Shown here: positions 1-6,114 of the stretch, piece by piece | Position numbering within the stretch: the stretch's first letter is position 1 | How the letters are laid out: each line of letters starts with the position of its first letter | Assembly: GCA_009786175.1 (NCBI GenBank) | Contig: WQTQ01000129.1 | Span: 1 to 9,261 of the forward strand | Direction of reading: 5' to 3' | Length of the DNA stretch: 9,261 nucleotides | Origin: Bacillota bacterium | GTDB taxonomy: Bacteria; Bacillota_A; Clostridia; Lachnospirales; WQUN01 | Made by a program: the position numbers and the translations under genes | The notes under the pieces: model-generated | Told to the model about the DNA's origin: nothing | What the model saw: the letters and a program-made list of their open reading frames with translations, nothing else | The model's database searches: none

Positions 1-655
1 CAAAGGCAAGTGCCGCACCTGCCACTCTTGTGCCGTCCCGTAATTGATGCGGCTCGGTAAGTTCGCCATAGTAAAACACTATCGCAATTACAATTACCAC
101 AAGTGCGCATAGTGCGATAAACAGCGAAAGCAACAGCTCTCTTTTCTTGGAAACCGGCTCTTCGGTAATAATTTTTGTGGAAATGATAATAACTGCAAAT
201 GTAATTGCCAGTGACGCAAGAACATCCGATAAATAATGCACACCAAGGTACAACCGCGAGAATGCGACAAGAATAACCAATGTGATCAAAACGATCTGAA
301 AAATTCGCCGCTTTACCTGAACACCCAGCGCGCCAAGATATGCTGTTGCGTTGGCTGTATGCCCGCTTGGGAACGCATATCCTGTGGCGGCATAGGTCGC
401 GCCGCCTACCGGGCTAAATGTAGGGTCGGCCACCCAGGGGCGCGGGATGCGGGTTAGAATTTTTAGCCCTTGTACAATAAGACCGGACAGGAAAAATGCA
501 ATGCCAAGCACATACGCCATGCGCTTGTTTATGCACCAGAATACCACGCAGAATACTACAATCAGCAGCATTTCCTCCCCAAACCGGGTGACCAGCCCGA
601 AGAAAGTATCCCAAAACGGTGTGCGGATGCTTTCGAGTCTCCATAATAGATTCAT
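1..655 (-). CDS. PAP2-family membrane phosphatase (phosphatidic acid phosphatase type 2 / haloperoxidase superfamily), C-terminus cut off by the window edge
   Basis: Reading the minus strand from ATG 655 gives 218 codons with no stop before the left edge, so the gene is partial. All three phosphatase signature motifs are present in order. They are K-x6-RP (KILTRIPRP, residues 65-73), PSGH (96-99) and SR-x5-H (SRLYLGVH, 133-140). In this superfamily the two histidines and the conserved arginines bind and attack the phosphate of lipid phosphates or isoprenoid pyrophosphates. Hydrophobic stretches at about residues 29-62, 118-132 and 144-160, and again near the cut end, mark it as a multi-pass membrane protein with its active site at the membrane face. 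The start is supported by AAGGAGA at 661-667, six bases upstream. It has its own promoter and lies just beyond a terminator, so it is probably transcribed alone. The substrate (undecaprenyl pyrophosphate, phosphatidate or another) cannot be told from the sequence. Confidence 0.9.
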   Translation of the reverse strand, partial: MNLLWRLESIRTPFWDTFFGLVTRFGEEMLLIVVFCVVFWCINKRMAYVLGIAFFLSGLIVQGLKILTRIPRPWVADPTFSPVGGATYAATGYAFPSGHTANATAYLGALGVQVKRRIFQIVLITLVILVAFSRLYLGVHYLSDVLASLAITFAVIIISTKIITEEPVSKKRELLLSLFIALCALVVIVIAIVFYYGELTEPHQLRDGTRVAGAALAF

Positions 656-690
656 GTGCGTCTCCTTAAATTAGTTTGTTTATTATGTAC

Positions 691-718
691 ATTCTATATG
701 TGTGGGGCTGTGTGTCAA
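691..718 (-). promoter_or_regulatory. sigma-A-type promoter of the PAP2 gene
   Basis: On the minus strand a consensus -35 TTGACA (718-713) is followed by a 16-base spacer and TAGAAT (696-691), about 35 bases before the PAP2 start codon. The -35 box begins one base after the T-tract of the upstream terminator. A minus-strand transcript would therefore end and a new one begin almost at the same place. This is assigned by eye from consensus match and position. Confidence 0.6.
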
Positions 719-719
719 T

Positions 720-756
720 AAAAAAAATAAGTTGACTCGATTTTCGAGTCAACTTA
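720..756 (-). terminator. intrinsic terminator, minus strand, downstream of the acetyltransferase remnant
   Basis: A perfect 13-bp stem (728-740 pairing with 744-756) closes a TTT loop. On the minus strand it is followed by eight consecutive T residues (727-720), the standard Rho-independent layout. On the plus strand no T-run follows, so it works in one direction. It lies about 80 bases beyond the final stop of the acetyltransferase remnant and separates that transcript from the PAP2 gene. Confidence 0.85.
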
Positions 757-833
757 CTTTGAAGTGTATCACTTTTAGCCACAGGAACCATTGTCTCCTA
801 CACTGTCGCTTCTTTTTTCGTAGGAAGCAATTC

Positions 834-1163
834 TCATTGTAAAAATGCACACACAGGGGAAAATCTAATATTGTAGTAAAATTGCTGACCGGAACCAACA
901 ATCACTTGCTTTGCTCAAAGTTCGCCGCAACGTTTTATAGCTTCAAGAACAACAGCTTTGCCTAACCCCATCTTTCTATAGTCTGGGTCAGTTGCTACCG
1001 GCTCTACATAGCAATAAAAATCACCTTTGCGATACCAAATGGTGCAGTGAGAAGCATAATTATTATCCGGTGCAACTACCGCCATAACCAAACGTGGGTC
1101 AGCCATAGGGCAGTTCCGGCAGTCTGCCATGCTTATAAACGAAATCTCCTTTTTTTTGAACAA
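834..1163 (-). pseudogene. GNAT-family N-acetyltransferase remnant, missing its N-terminal region and interrupted by an in-frame stop
   Basis: The frame encodes a recognisable GNAT core: AVVAPDNNYASHC, then YVEPVATDPDYRKMGLGKA and EAIKRCGEL. The RKMGLG segment matches the family's R/Q-x-x-G-x-G/A acetyl-CoA pyrophosphate loop. After GEL comes TGA (917-915). The same frame then continues with AKQVIVGSGQQFYYNIRFSP, the expected last GNAT strands, to a second TGA at 836-834. Relatives read G at the stop position and IGF where this has IRF, so both look like single-base changes from glycine codons (GGA to TGA, GGA to AGA). The N-terminal half is also absent: only about 90 bases separate this frame from the divergent gene. 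The ATG at 1130 lies about 15 bases from the nearest AAGGAG, and the upstream start at 1163 is TTG placed before that site. It is most likely dead. An 82-aa product could still be made but would lack the end of the fold. Confidence 0.75.
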
Positions 1164-1190
1164 CTTTGTATACGATAATTAGTGCTTTTG

Positions 1191-1216
1191 TAATATGACA
1201 TATAGTTGTCATATTA
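1191..1216. promoter_or_regulatory. perfect inverted repeat, likely operator, in the divergent spacer
   Basis: TAATATGACA (1191-1200) and TGTCATATTA (1207-1216) are exact reverse complements separated by TATAGT. The dyad lies 37-62 bases before the 444-aa gene and upstream of the acetyltransferase remnant, so a dimeric regulator bound here could affect either. No T-run follows on either strand, which argues against a terminator. I could not place convincing -35/-10 pairs around it, and no regulator gene is adjacent to name. Confidence 0.5.
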
Positions 1217-1252
1217 GGTGTTGTATGATGAAAGAAAAATGGAGGATTCATC

Positions 1253-2587
1253 ATGGATAATATACAAGCATTTTATCATCATCTTGTCCAAAAGGGAAAG
1301 AAGCAGGATTATATAGAAGCAAGCAAAAAGCTAATGGACAACTTCTATGCTACATTAGGAGATGAATCGCCGTCTTCCGAAGTGATTGATAAGTTTGTAA
1401 GAAAAAGATGGAGCGGATATGTCAGCAGGGACAGGGCGACATATCAAATCTTGAACGACTATGCAGATTTTTGCAAAACAGTATACCCTTTGTTTTCCAA
1501 CGCCTTCCGCGAACATATCCGTGAAACCTTTGAAGGCGAAGCGAAAAAGGCGACAAGAGTTTATAAAAACGCGATTGCGTATATTCCGCAAGATACAAAA
1601 ATCGATCCCTTTTTTCTCGGCAGACTAACTAATGAAGAATTTGTGGAAGCGTTCAAGTCTTTGCAAAGTGTAATATTCTCCGTATATGAAAACATTGAAC
1701 GCAGCGCACCCTTTGATTGGGGATGGCCGGGCTGGCAAGCCATCACGGCGGAAGGTATAAATCAAAACCGGGTGATGATGTTTCTTGACGCATTGACTGG
1801 CAGCGGTCGTTTGGACAGCGATGTTTTGATAGTGGATAAAAAGCGTTTCGGCGGATACGATATTTGCAAGCCGATTGCTAAAGCAAAACAAATGCTTAAA
1901 GGGTTCGTGGATATGGGGTTTTGTATCGAAGATTTAGATAATAAACGATCCCCTGTATTTACTGTGTCATACCCCAATATTTCAAACCTTATCACCGTCC
2001 TTTGCGCTTATTTCAAGAACAGGCACAGTGATTGCCGCGTTTTCTCATATCGCTTTGTTGAAGACCCTGCCGCGCATATCCGCGAGGTATTTTTCTTAGC
2101 AAAAACAGACGGTGAACCCGAAAATATACGAAAGATTTATTATTGGATTTACGATGAAGCGGTTAAACATGGATTTATCCCAATGGGTTACGAAAATATG
2201 GGTTGCTATGTGTATAAAAAGGGTTCAAAGAAGTGGTTGCTTTTGGGCAGCGGTCATTCATACCATGAAGATGACTTTTTACACAGCCCTAACTACACAC
2301 TGGCAGCAAAAGTCAAATTTAATAACGTTTTCCGAACCCATCCCGAAAAAATAAACGATTTAATGAAGAGATTTCCCGAATCTTTCGGCCGCCCGTGGAC
2401 GTCTTGGTGCTTCAAATGCAAACCAAATGAAGTTAATTGTAAAAATGCTATTATTTATATTAAGGAGAATCGAAAGTTCCATCACTGCGGAGTAAAGAGC
2501 TATTTATATTTTCACGACCCTAGTTTTGAGGATGTGAAGGCGATACTCGAATTGTATAAATTGGAGAACAATATAAAACCAATGTAG
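1253..2587 (+). CDS. conserved-looking protein of unknown function, 444 aa, helical N-terminus and Cys/His-rich C-terminus
   Basis: I do not recognise this gene as a named family. It is intact, starting at ATG 1253 with GGAGG at 1241-1245, seven bases upstream, and ending at TAG. Residues 1-75 look like a compact helical domain of the SAM-like type seen at the N-terminus of tyrosine recombinases, with a pattern like IDKFV...SRDRATYQILNDYADFC. No recombinase catalytic domain follows. The middle (about 100-380) is mixed and soluble, with FDWGWPGWQAI near 155 and many aromatic residues. The C-terminus carries C386-x2-C389, C396, H410-H411 and C412, a plausible metal-binding cluster, followed by a short GVKSYLYFHDPSFEDVKAIL-type helix-containing tail. 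There is no signal peptide or membrane segment. A truncated propeller gene begins 13 bases downstream, so the two may once have been co-transcribed. The dyad upstream suggests regulated expression. Confidence 0.8.
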   Translation: MDNIQAFYHHLVQKGKKQDYIEASKKLMDNFYATLGDESPSSEVIDKFVRKRWSGYVSRDRATYQILNDYADFCKTVYPLFSNAFREHIRETFEGEAKKATRVYKNAIAYIPQDTKIDPFFLGRLTNEEFVEAFKSLQSVIFSVYENIERSAPFDWGWPGWQAITAEGINQNRVMMFLDALTGSGRLDSDVLIVDKKRFGGYDICKPIAKAKQMLKGFVDMGFCIEDLDNKRSPVFTVSYPNISNLITVLCAYFKNRHSDCRVFSYRFVEDPAAHIREVFFLAKTDGEPENIRKIYYWIYDEAVKHGFIPMGYENMGCYVYKKGSKKWLLLGSGHSYHEDDFLHSPNYTLAAKVKFNNVFRTHPEKINDLMKRFPESFGRPWTSWCFKCKPNEVNCKNAIIYIKENRKFHHCGVKSYLYFHDPSFEDVKAILELYKLENNIKPM

Positions 2588-2600
2588 GTTAGGATCATGT

Positions 2601-2867
2601 ATGGAAAAAGTAAAAATTCTTGATATAGAAAACGATGGTATGGGCTTAGCTGTAGAAGATAAATACTTATATGTGCGTTGCAACCGTTCCATATATAAAT
2701 ATGATTTAACCGATATGCAGATAATAACTGAAAATACTATTACGGTCTTTTTGTTGACCCACGAAATATCAGCCATAAGAGTATCTATACCGCATTTCCG
2801 ACCCTTACCCGGGAAGAAGTCAAATTTCCCCTTCAGCATGAGTCTTTCAGCTGGAAATACAGCGTAG
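2601..2867 (+). pseudogene. 5' fragment of a probable beta-propeller (WD/YVTN-like repeat) protein
   Basis: The ATG at 2601 follows TTAGGA (2589-2594), 13 bases after the stop of the preceding gene. The first 45 or so codons read like the opening blade of a propeller protein: MEKVKILDIENDGMGLAVED then KYLYVRCNRSIYKYDL. After about base 2745 the frame loses this character and ends at TAG near 2867. The resulting 88 aa are far too short for even a few blades, and no continuation appears in the other plus-strand frames. The sense part is therefore about 2601-2745 and the rest is unrelated sequence read through. From memory, similar openings occur on full-length proteins of unknown function in Clostridia, which a search would confirm. 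An alternative is a genuine small protein, which I consider less likely. Confidence 0.5.
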
Positions 2868-2940
2868 AGCCGGGTAGTTTTTTGCTCCTGGCCTCTTGTA
2901 GAATATTGTTTGTCCTGCAAATGCTAAATAGGTACATTGC
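2746..2940. other. unassigned segment between two gene fragments
   Basis: Three frames stay open here without a convincing start or ribosome binding site. One plus-strand frame (about 2780-2910) reads TREEVKFPLQHESFSWKYS then VEPGSFLLLAS. This faintly resembles the fibronectin-like C-terminal domain of GH3 beta-glucosidases, where VEPG-F followed by hydrophobic residues recurs. A minus-strand frame begins at a TTG with no ribosome site. A 7-bp inverted repeat (TACCCGG/CCGGGTA) about 60 bases apart precedes a T6 run near 2878-2883, but the stem is too short and loose to call a terminator. The segment is probably debris from a rearrangement. Confidence 0.25.
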
Positions 2941-3366
2941 CTATACTTTAGGACAAATAAAATCAACTTCTGACCACCTGATGCAAAAATCACATCCAGG
3001 TTCTTCTCCTATCGGAACACAAGCTAAGCAACCTTCTGGCGGCGCATACATAGGCATAGAAATAAACCACTCCACTCCATATCTATCAACTACATCGGCT
3101 GCGTACGGACTCCAAGGACGGGGACCGGCCGGTTCCCCCCTACCGTCTTCATCCAATACTGCTTGAGCAATATATTGGACTTCGCCTTCCGTTTCAACTT
3201 CCAAACAGGCTTTTAGCCTCATATGATGAAAATTCGTTTTTGACGATGTTTCATATGCTTTGGCTTCCTCGGCAGACATTTCAAATATCGAATAAAAATG
3301 TTCACCGTTTAGTGTTAATATGTCGTATCCATGATGGGGGACTTCATTTGCTTCTTGTATCTTTAG
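2941..3366 (-). pseudogene. PhnB-like VOC (glyoxalase fold) protein lacking its N-terminus, with a cysteine-rich tail
   Basis: Codons are open from 3366 (directly after a TGA at 3369-3367) to TAG at 2941. The part from ATG 3279 is 112 aa. Another 29 codons upstream (GYDILTLNGEHFYSIFEMS region) fit the fold but contain no ATG, and no ribosome site precedes either point. The body matches the second half of PhnB-type VOC proteins: a strand-helix pattern ending in GPRPWSPYAADVVDRYGVEW, equivalent to the W-s-x-y-g-x-v-x-D-x-f-G-v-x-W motif. About 50 residues expected at the N-terminus are missing, so I call it truncated. The tail from ATG numbering holds C84-x2-C87 and C96-x2-C99 plus C109, unusual for this family. 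The break lies just upstream of the GH115 promoter, so the event that placed GH115 here may have cut this gene. Confidence 0.6.
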
Positions 3367-3384
3367 TCAATACATATAATCATG

Positions 3385-3448
3385 TTTCGTTACATGGACA
3401 ATATTTTTACATTTCGTATAGAATATTTTCAATCAAAACGTAACGAAA
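3385..3448. repeat. 9-bp inverted repeat flanking the GH115 promoter
   Basis: TTTCGTTAC (3385-3393) and GTAACGAAA (3440-3448) are exact reverse complements 46 bases apart. They bracket the putative promoter, and the right copy overlaps the GH115 ribosome binding site. A further TTTCGT lies between them at 3412. They could be paired half-sites for a looping or multi-site repressor, or a leader stem that hides the ribosome site. The short motif is not rare in this AT-rich sequence, so chance remains possible. Confidence 0.35.
3395..3424 (+). promoter_or_regulatory. candidate promoter of the GH115 gene
   Basis: TGGACA (3395-3400) is followed after 16 bases by TATAGA (3417-3422), or after 18 bases by TAGAAT (3419-3424). 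It lies about 40 bases before the GH115 start codon. A second TATAAT at 3375-3380 has only a weak -35 (TTCTTG, 17-base spacer). Called from consensus match and position only. Confidence 0.45.
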
Positions 3449-3460
3449 GGTGATGTAATT

Positions 3461-6088
3461 ATGTGCAAGGAATTTATTTTATTTGACGGCGGCACTGCCG
3501 CGGATTTATACATCGAAAGCGGGGATTGGGACGGCGCGGCAATCGCACTGAACGCGTTGCAAAACGACATAGAAATGGTGAGTGGCGTCAGGCCGCAAGC
3601 AGTTAATTCTATTAGTTCGCCCGGCAACGGGATGGCGGTAATTGTAGGGACTATAGGAAAAAGCGCGACTATAAATAAGCTGGCGGCAGACAGCAAAATT
3701 AACATAACAAATATCCAAAACAAGTGGGAAAGTTACCTGCTTCAAGTTGTTGACAACCCTTTCGACGGCGTGGAATCTGCTCTTGTTGTGGCGGGCAGTG
3801 ATAAGCGTGGTACAATTTTTGGCATATACGAAATTAGCAGAATGATTGGCGTATCACCGTGGGTGTGGTGGGGGGACTGTGTGCCGGAGCGCAAAAGCCG
3901 TGTATCATTTCCCGCAGACTTCCGGGTAGAGCAGGGGGAGCCATCTGTAAAATACCGGGGGTTCTTCTTAAACGACGAGGCCCCAAGCTTGTCCGGCTGG
4001 ATGTCTAAACACTTCCCAAAAGTGGCTAACCCGCAAGCAACACAAGGGTGCGGCAACCAATTTTATACAAAGGTGTTTGAGCTTTTGCTGCGCCTAAAAG
4101 GTAATTATTTGTGGCCTGTAATGTGGAATAATTCGTTCCATACAGATGACCCGCAAAATACAGTTTTGGCAGATAAATACGGCGTTGTAATGGGAACATC
4201 CCACCACGAGCATATGACCTGTGCGGACAAGGAATGGAACTGGTCAAAACTTGGGGATTGGAATTATGCCACAAACCGCGAAAATATTTATAAATTCTGG
4301 CACAAAGGCACAGAGGAACGGAAAAATTACGAATCGATTATAACTCTTGGAATGCGTGGGCAGGCGGATACATCCATACTTGGCCCCAACGCCACGTTGA
4401 AGGACAACATGGACTTGATGCAGAAAGTGCTTACAGACCAGCGGGAGATTATAGGAAATGTATTTGGCGCAGGTGATGGCGCGCCGCAAATGCTTGCCTT
4501 GTACAAGGAAGTTGAGGCCTTCTACTACGGTGACGGCACTAATAAATTACATGTACCGGAAGATGTTACCCTAATGCTGTGTGACGATAATTTTGGCAAC
4601 CTTCGCACATTGCCAACAGACGAGATGTTAAAACGCCCCGGCGGTTTTGGCATGTATTACCACTTCGATTACCGTGGCTGGCCAATAAGCTACGAGTGGA
4701 TAAATCAGACGCCGCTGTCAAAAATTTGGGACAACATGACAAGAGCATACGAAGGCGGCATCCGTCAAATTTGGATTGTAAATGTTGGTGACTTAAAGCC
4801 GATGGAACTTCCGCTGGATTATTTTATGGCTCTTGCATACGACTACGAGACTTGGAAAGAGCCTAACAAAACCAAGGAATTTACCCAAAAGTGGGCAGCG
4901 CGGGAATTTGGGCCGGGCGTTGCCGAAGAAACCGAAAAAGTTATAAGCGGATATTTGAAAATACTTGGTGCCCGCAAAGTGGAAGTTGTGCATGCGGATA
5001 CTTTTAGCCTGAATAATTTTGACGAAGCCAATCGCGTTCTTGGCAATTTTGAGCAAATTGTGGCAAAGGCAGAATCAATTTACGACAGCTTGCCGGAGCA
5101 TAAAAAAGCCGCCTTTTACCAGATGGTATTGTACCCTGCCCGTGGCGCGTTAAATGTGTACAAAACTCAAATTTACGCTGCTTGGAGTTTAAACTTGGCA
5201 GAAAAAGGCGATTTGGCCGCTAACGAATACGCCATGTTGGCCCGTGAGGCGTTCGCGAGAGACGCGGCGGAAACAGAATACTACAATACAAAACTTTCCG
5301 GCGGGAAGTGGGACGGCATAATGCGGCAAAACCACATGGGGTATACCGCGTGGAACAGCCCCCACATTCACGTCATTCCCGAAACAATGCCACCTGTAGG
5401 CGAGGTACTGCCAGACGAAGCACTGCCACAACCAACATGTGAAGCGGTAACTCACCCGGTACTTCCCAACGTTCCGCCAAATACCTATGTGGAAACTTGC
5501 GGCTACGTTTCCATTAACCCGGCTAAATTCGCAAAAAGCACACCCTGCGGTAAAGGTGAATGGACAGTAATTGACGGCTATGGGCGCGAGTTTGACAGCG
5601 TAAAAGTAATGCCGGGCACCGTTTCATTTGCGCCAGACGAAGAATCGCCCACGTTGGAATATAAGTTTCTCATACAAAACCCTGCTGTGTACACAGTAAA
5701 TATTTTTATCGCGCCAACAAATAACCCGTACCATTTTACGGTAAAGCCCCTTGCGGAACAATTGCGCTTCTCCGTACAGGCAGACGATGGCGAAGTTGTA
5801 ACAGTAAGCGGGGTACCGGAGGAATTTGACGTAGGCCACGGTTATTCATGGTCCCTTGGGGTAATGGACAATGTACGCATTGTTCCCGTGCCCGGCCCGC
5901 TGCAATTGGCCGAAGGCCTTCACAGTTTGCGTATTTACGCGGTAGACCCGGGGGTTGTTATAGAAAAAATTGTAATTGCCCCGGCAGAAGAAAAGCAAAC
6001 GTTAGTGTGCGGAAGCCCACTGACAAGCCATTGTATGGGTGCGTATTTTGGCCCACCGGAAAGTGCTTTTGTCGAGCTTACCCCCTGA
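3461..6088 (+). CDS. GH115 family alpha-glucuronidase, cytoplasmic
   Basis: This 875-aa protein matches glycoside hydrolase family 115 along its length. Members remove terminal or internal alpha-1,2-linked (4-O-methyl-)D-glucuronic acid from xylan and xylo-oligosaccharides. Residues 1-160 form the usual N-terminal domain, ending in GSDKRGTIFGIYE (112-124) and GVSPWVWWGD (130-139). The catalytic barrel starts at KYRGFFLNDE (164-173), continues with GNYLWPVMW (214-222) and MGTSHHEHM (244-252), and runs to about 480. A helical region follows. From about 675 to the end lies the C-terminal beta-sandwich module typical of GH115 (YVETCGYVSIN, then FAPDEESPTLEYKF). There is no signal peptide, so it should act on imported oligosaccharides. 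The start has AAAGGTGA (3446-3453) seven bases upstream. Its last five codons and stop lie inside a large palindromic terminator, and its 3' end faces the arabinofuranosidase gene 24 bases away. Confidence 0.93.
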   Translation: MCKEFILFDGGTAADLYIESGDWDGAAIALNALQNDIEMVSGVRPQAVNSISSPGNGMAVIVGTIGKSATINKLAADSKINITNIQNKWESYLLQVVDNPFDGVESALVVAGSDKRGTIFGIYEISRMIGVSPWVWWGDCVPERKSRVSFPADFRVEQGEPSVKYRGFFLNDEAPSLSGWMSKHFPKVANPQATQGCGNQFYTKVFELLLRLKGNYLWPVMWNNSFHTDDPQNTVLADKYGVVMGTSHHEHMTCADKEWNWSKLGDWNYATNRENIYKFWHKGTEERKNYESIITLGMRGQADTSILGPNATLKDNMDLMQKVLTDQREIIGNVFGAGDGAPQMLALYKEVEAFYYGDGTNKLHVPEDVTLMLCDDNFGNLRTLPTDEMLKRPGGFGMYYHFDYRGWPISYEWINQTPLSKIWDNMTRAYEGGIRQIWIVNVGDLKPMELPLDYFMALAYDYETWKEPNKTKEFTQKWAAREFGPGVAEETEKVISGYLKILGARKVEVVHADTFSLNNFDEANRVLGNFEQIVAKAESIYDSLPEHKKAAFYQMVLYPARGALNVYKTQIYAAWSLNLAEKGDLAANEYAMLAREAFARDAAETEYYNTKLSGGKWDGIMRQNHMGYTAWNSPHIHVIPETMPPVGEVLPDEALPQPTCEAVTHPVLPNVPPNTYVETCGYVSINPAKFAKSTPCGKGEWTVIDGYGREFDSVKVMPGTVSFAPDEESPTLEYKFLIQNPAVYTVNIFIAPTNNPYHFTVKPLAEQLRFSVQADDGEVVTVSGVPEEFDVGHGYSWSLGVMDNVRIVPVPGPLQLAEGLHSLRIYAVDPGVVIEKIVIAPAEEKQTLVCGSPLTSHCMGAYFGPPESAFVELTP

Positions 6089-6114
6089 TATCAGGGGGTA
6101 AGCTCGACATTTTT
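6070..6114 (+). terminator. 40-bp perfect palindrome acting as intrinsic terminator, overlapping the GH115 3' end
   Basis: Bases 6070-6109 are their own reverse complement without a mismatch. They form a roughly 18-bp GC-rich stem around GATATC and are followed on the plus strand by five Ts (6110-6114). The GH115 stop codon TGA (6086-6088) is at the centre, and the left arm encodes the enzyme's last residues (VELTP). On the minus strand AAAAGCAC follows, so it is a poor terminator for the convergent gene, although the hairpin may still protect that 3' end. The T-run touches the stop codon of the opposing gene. Confidence 0.85.

Noticed and set aside
915..917. TGA inside the acetyltransferase frame read as recoded glycine or tryptophan (alternative code).
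   Set aside because: The intact GH115 gene ends at TGA with a terminator around it, and other features fit the standard code. A nonsense mutation in an already truncated gene is simpler.
1253..1480. Tyrosine recombinase gene suggested by the SAM-like N-terminus of the 444-aa protein.
   Set aside because: No R...H-x-x-R...Y catalytic set is seen in the rest of the protein, so only a domain-level resemblance is claimed.
2806..2883. Intrinsic terminator from TACCCGG/CCGGGTA followed by T6.
   Set aside because: The arms are 7 bp and about 60 bases apart, with no clear inner stem, so a stable terminator hairpin is unlikely.
2504..2920. Minus-strand 138-aa reading frame overlapping the end of the 444-aa gene.
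   Set aside because: It starts at TTG without a ribosome site, overlaps an intact gene antisense for about 80 bases, and shows no recognisable domain.
6070..6114. Bidirectional terminator serving both convergent genes.
   Set aside because: Only the plus strand has a T-run after the stem. The minus strand continues with AAAAGCAC.
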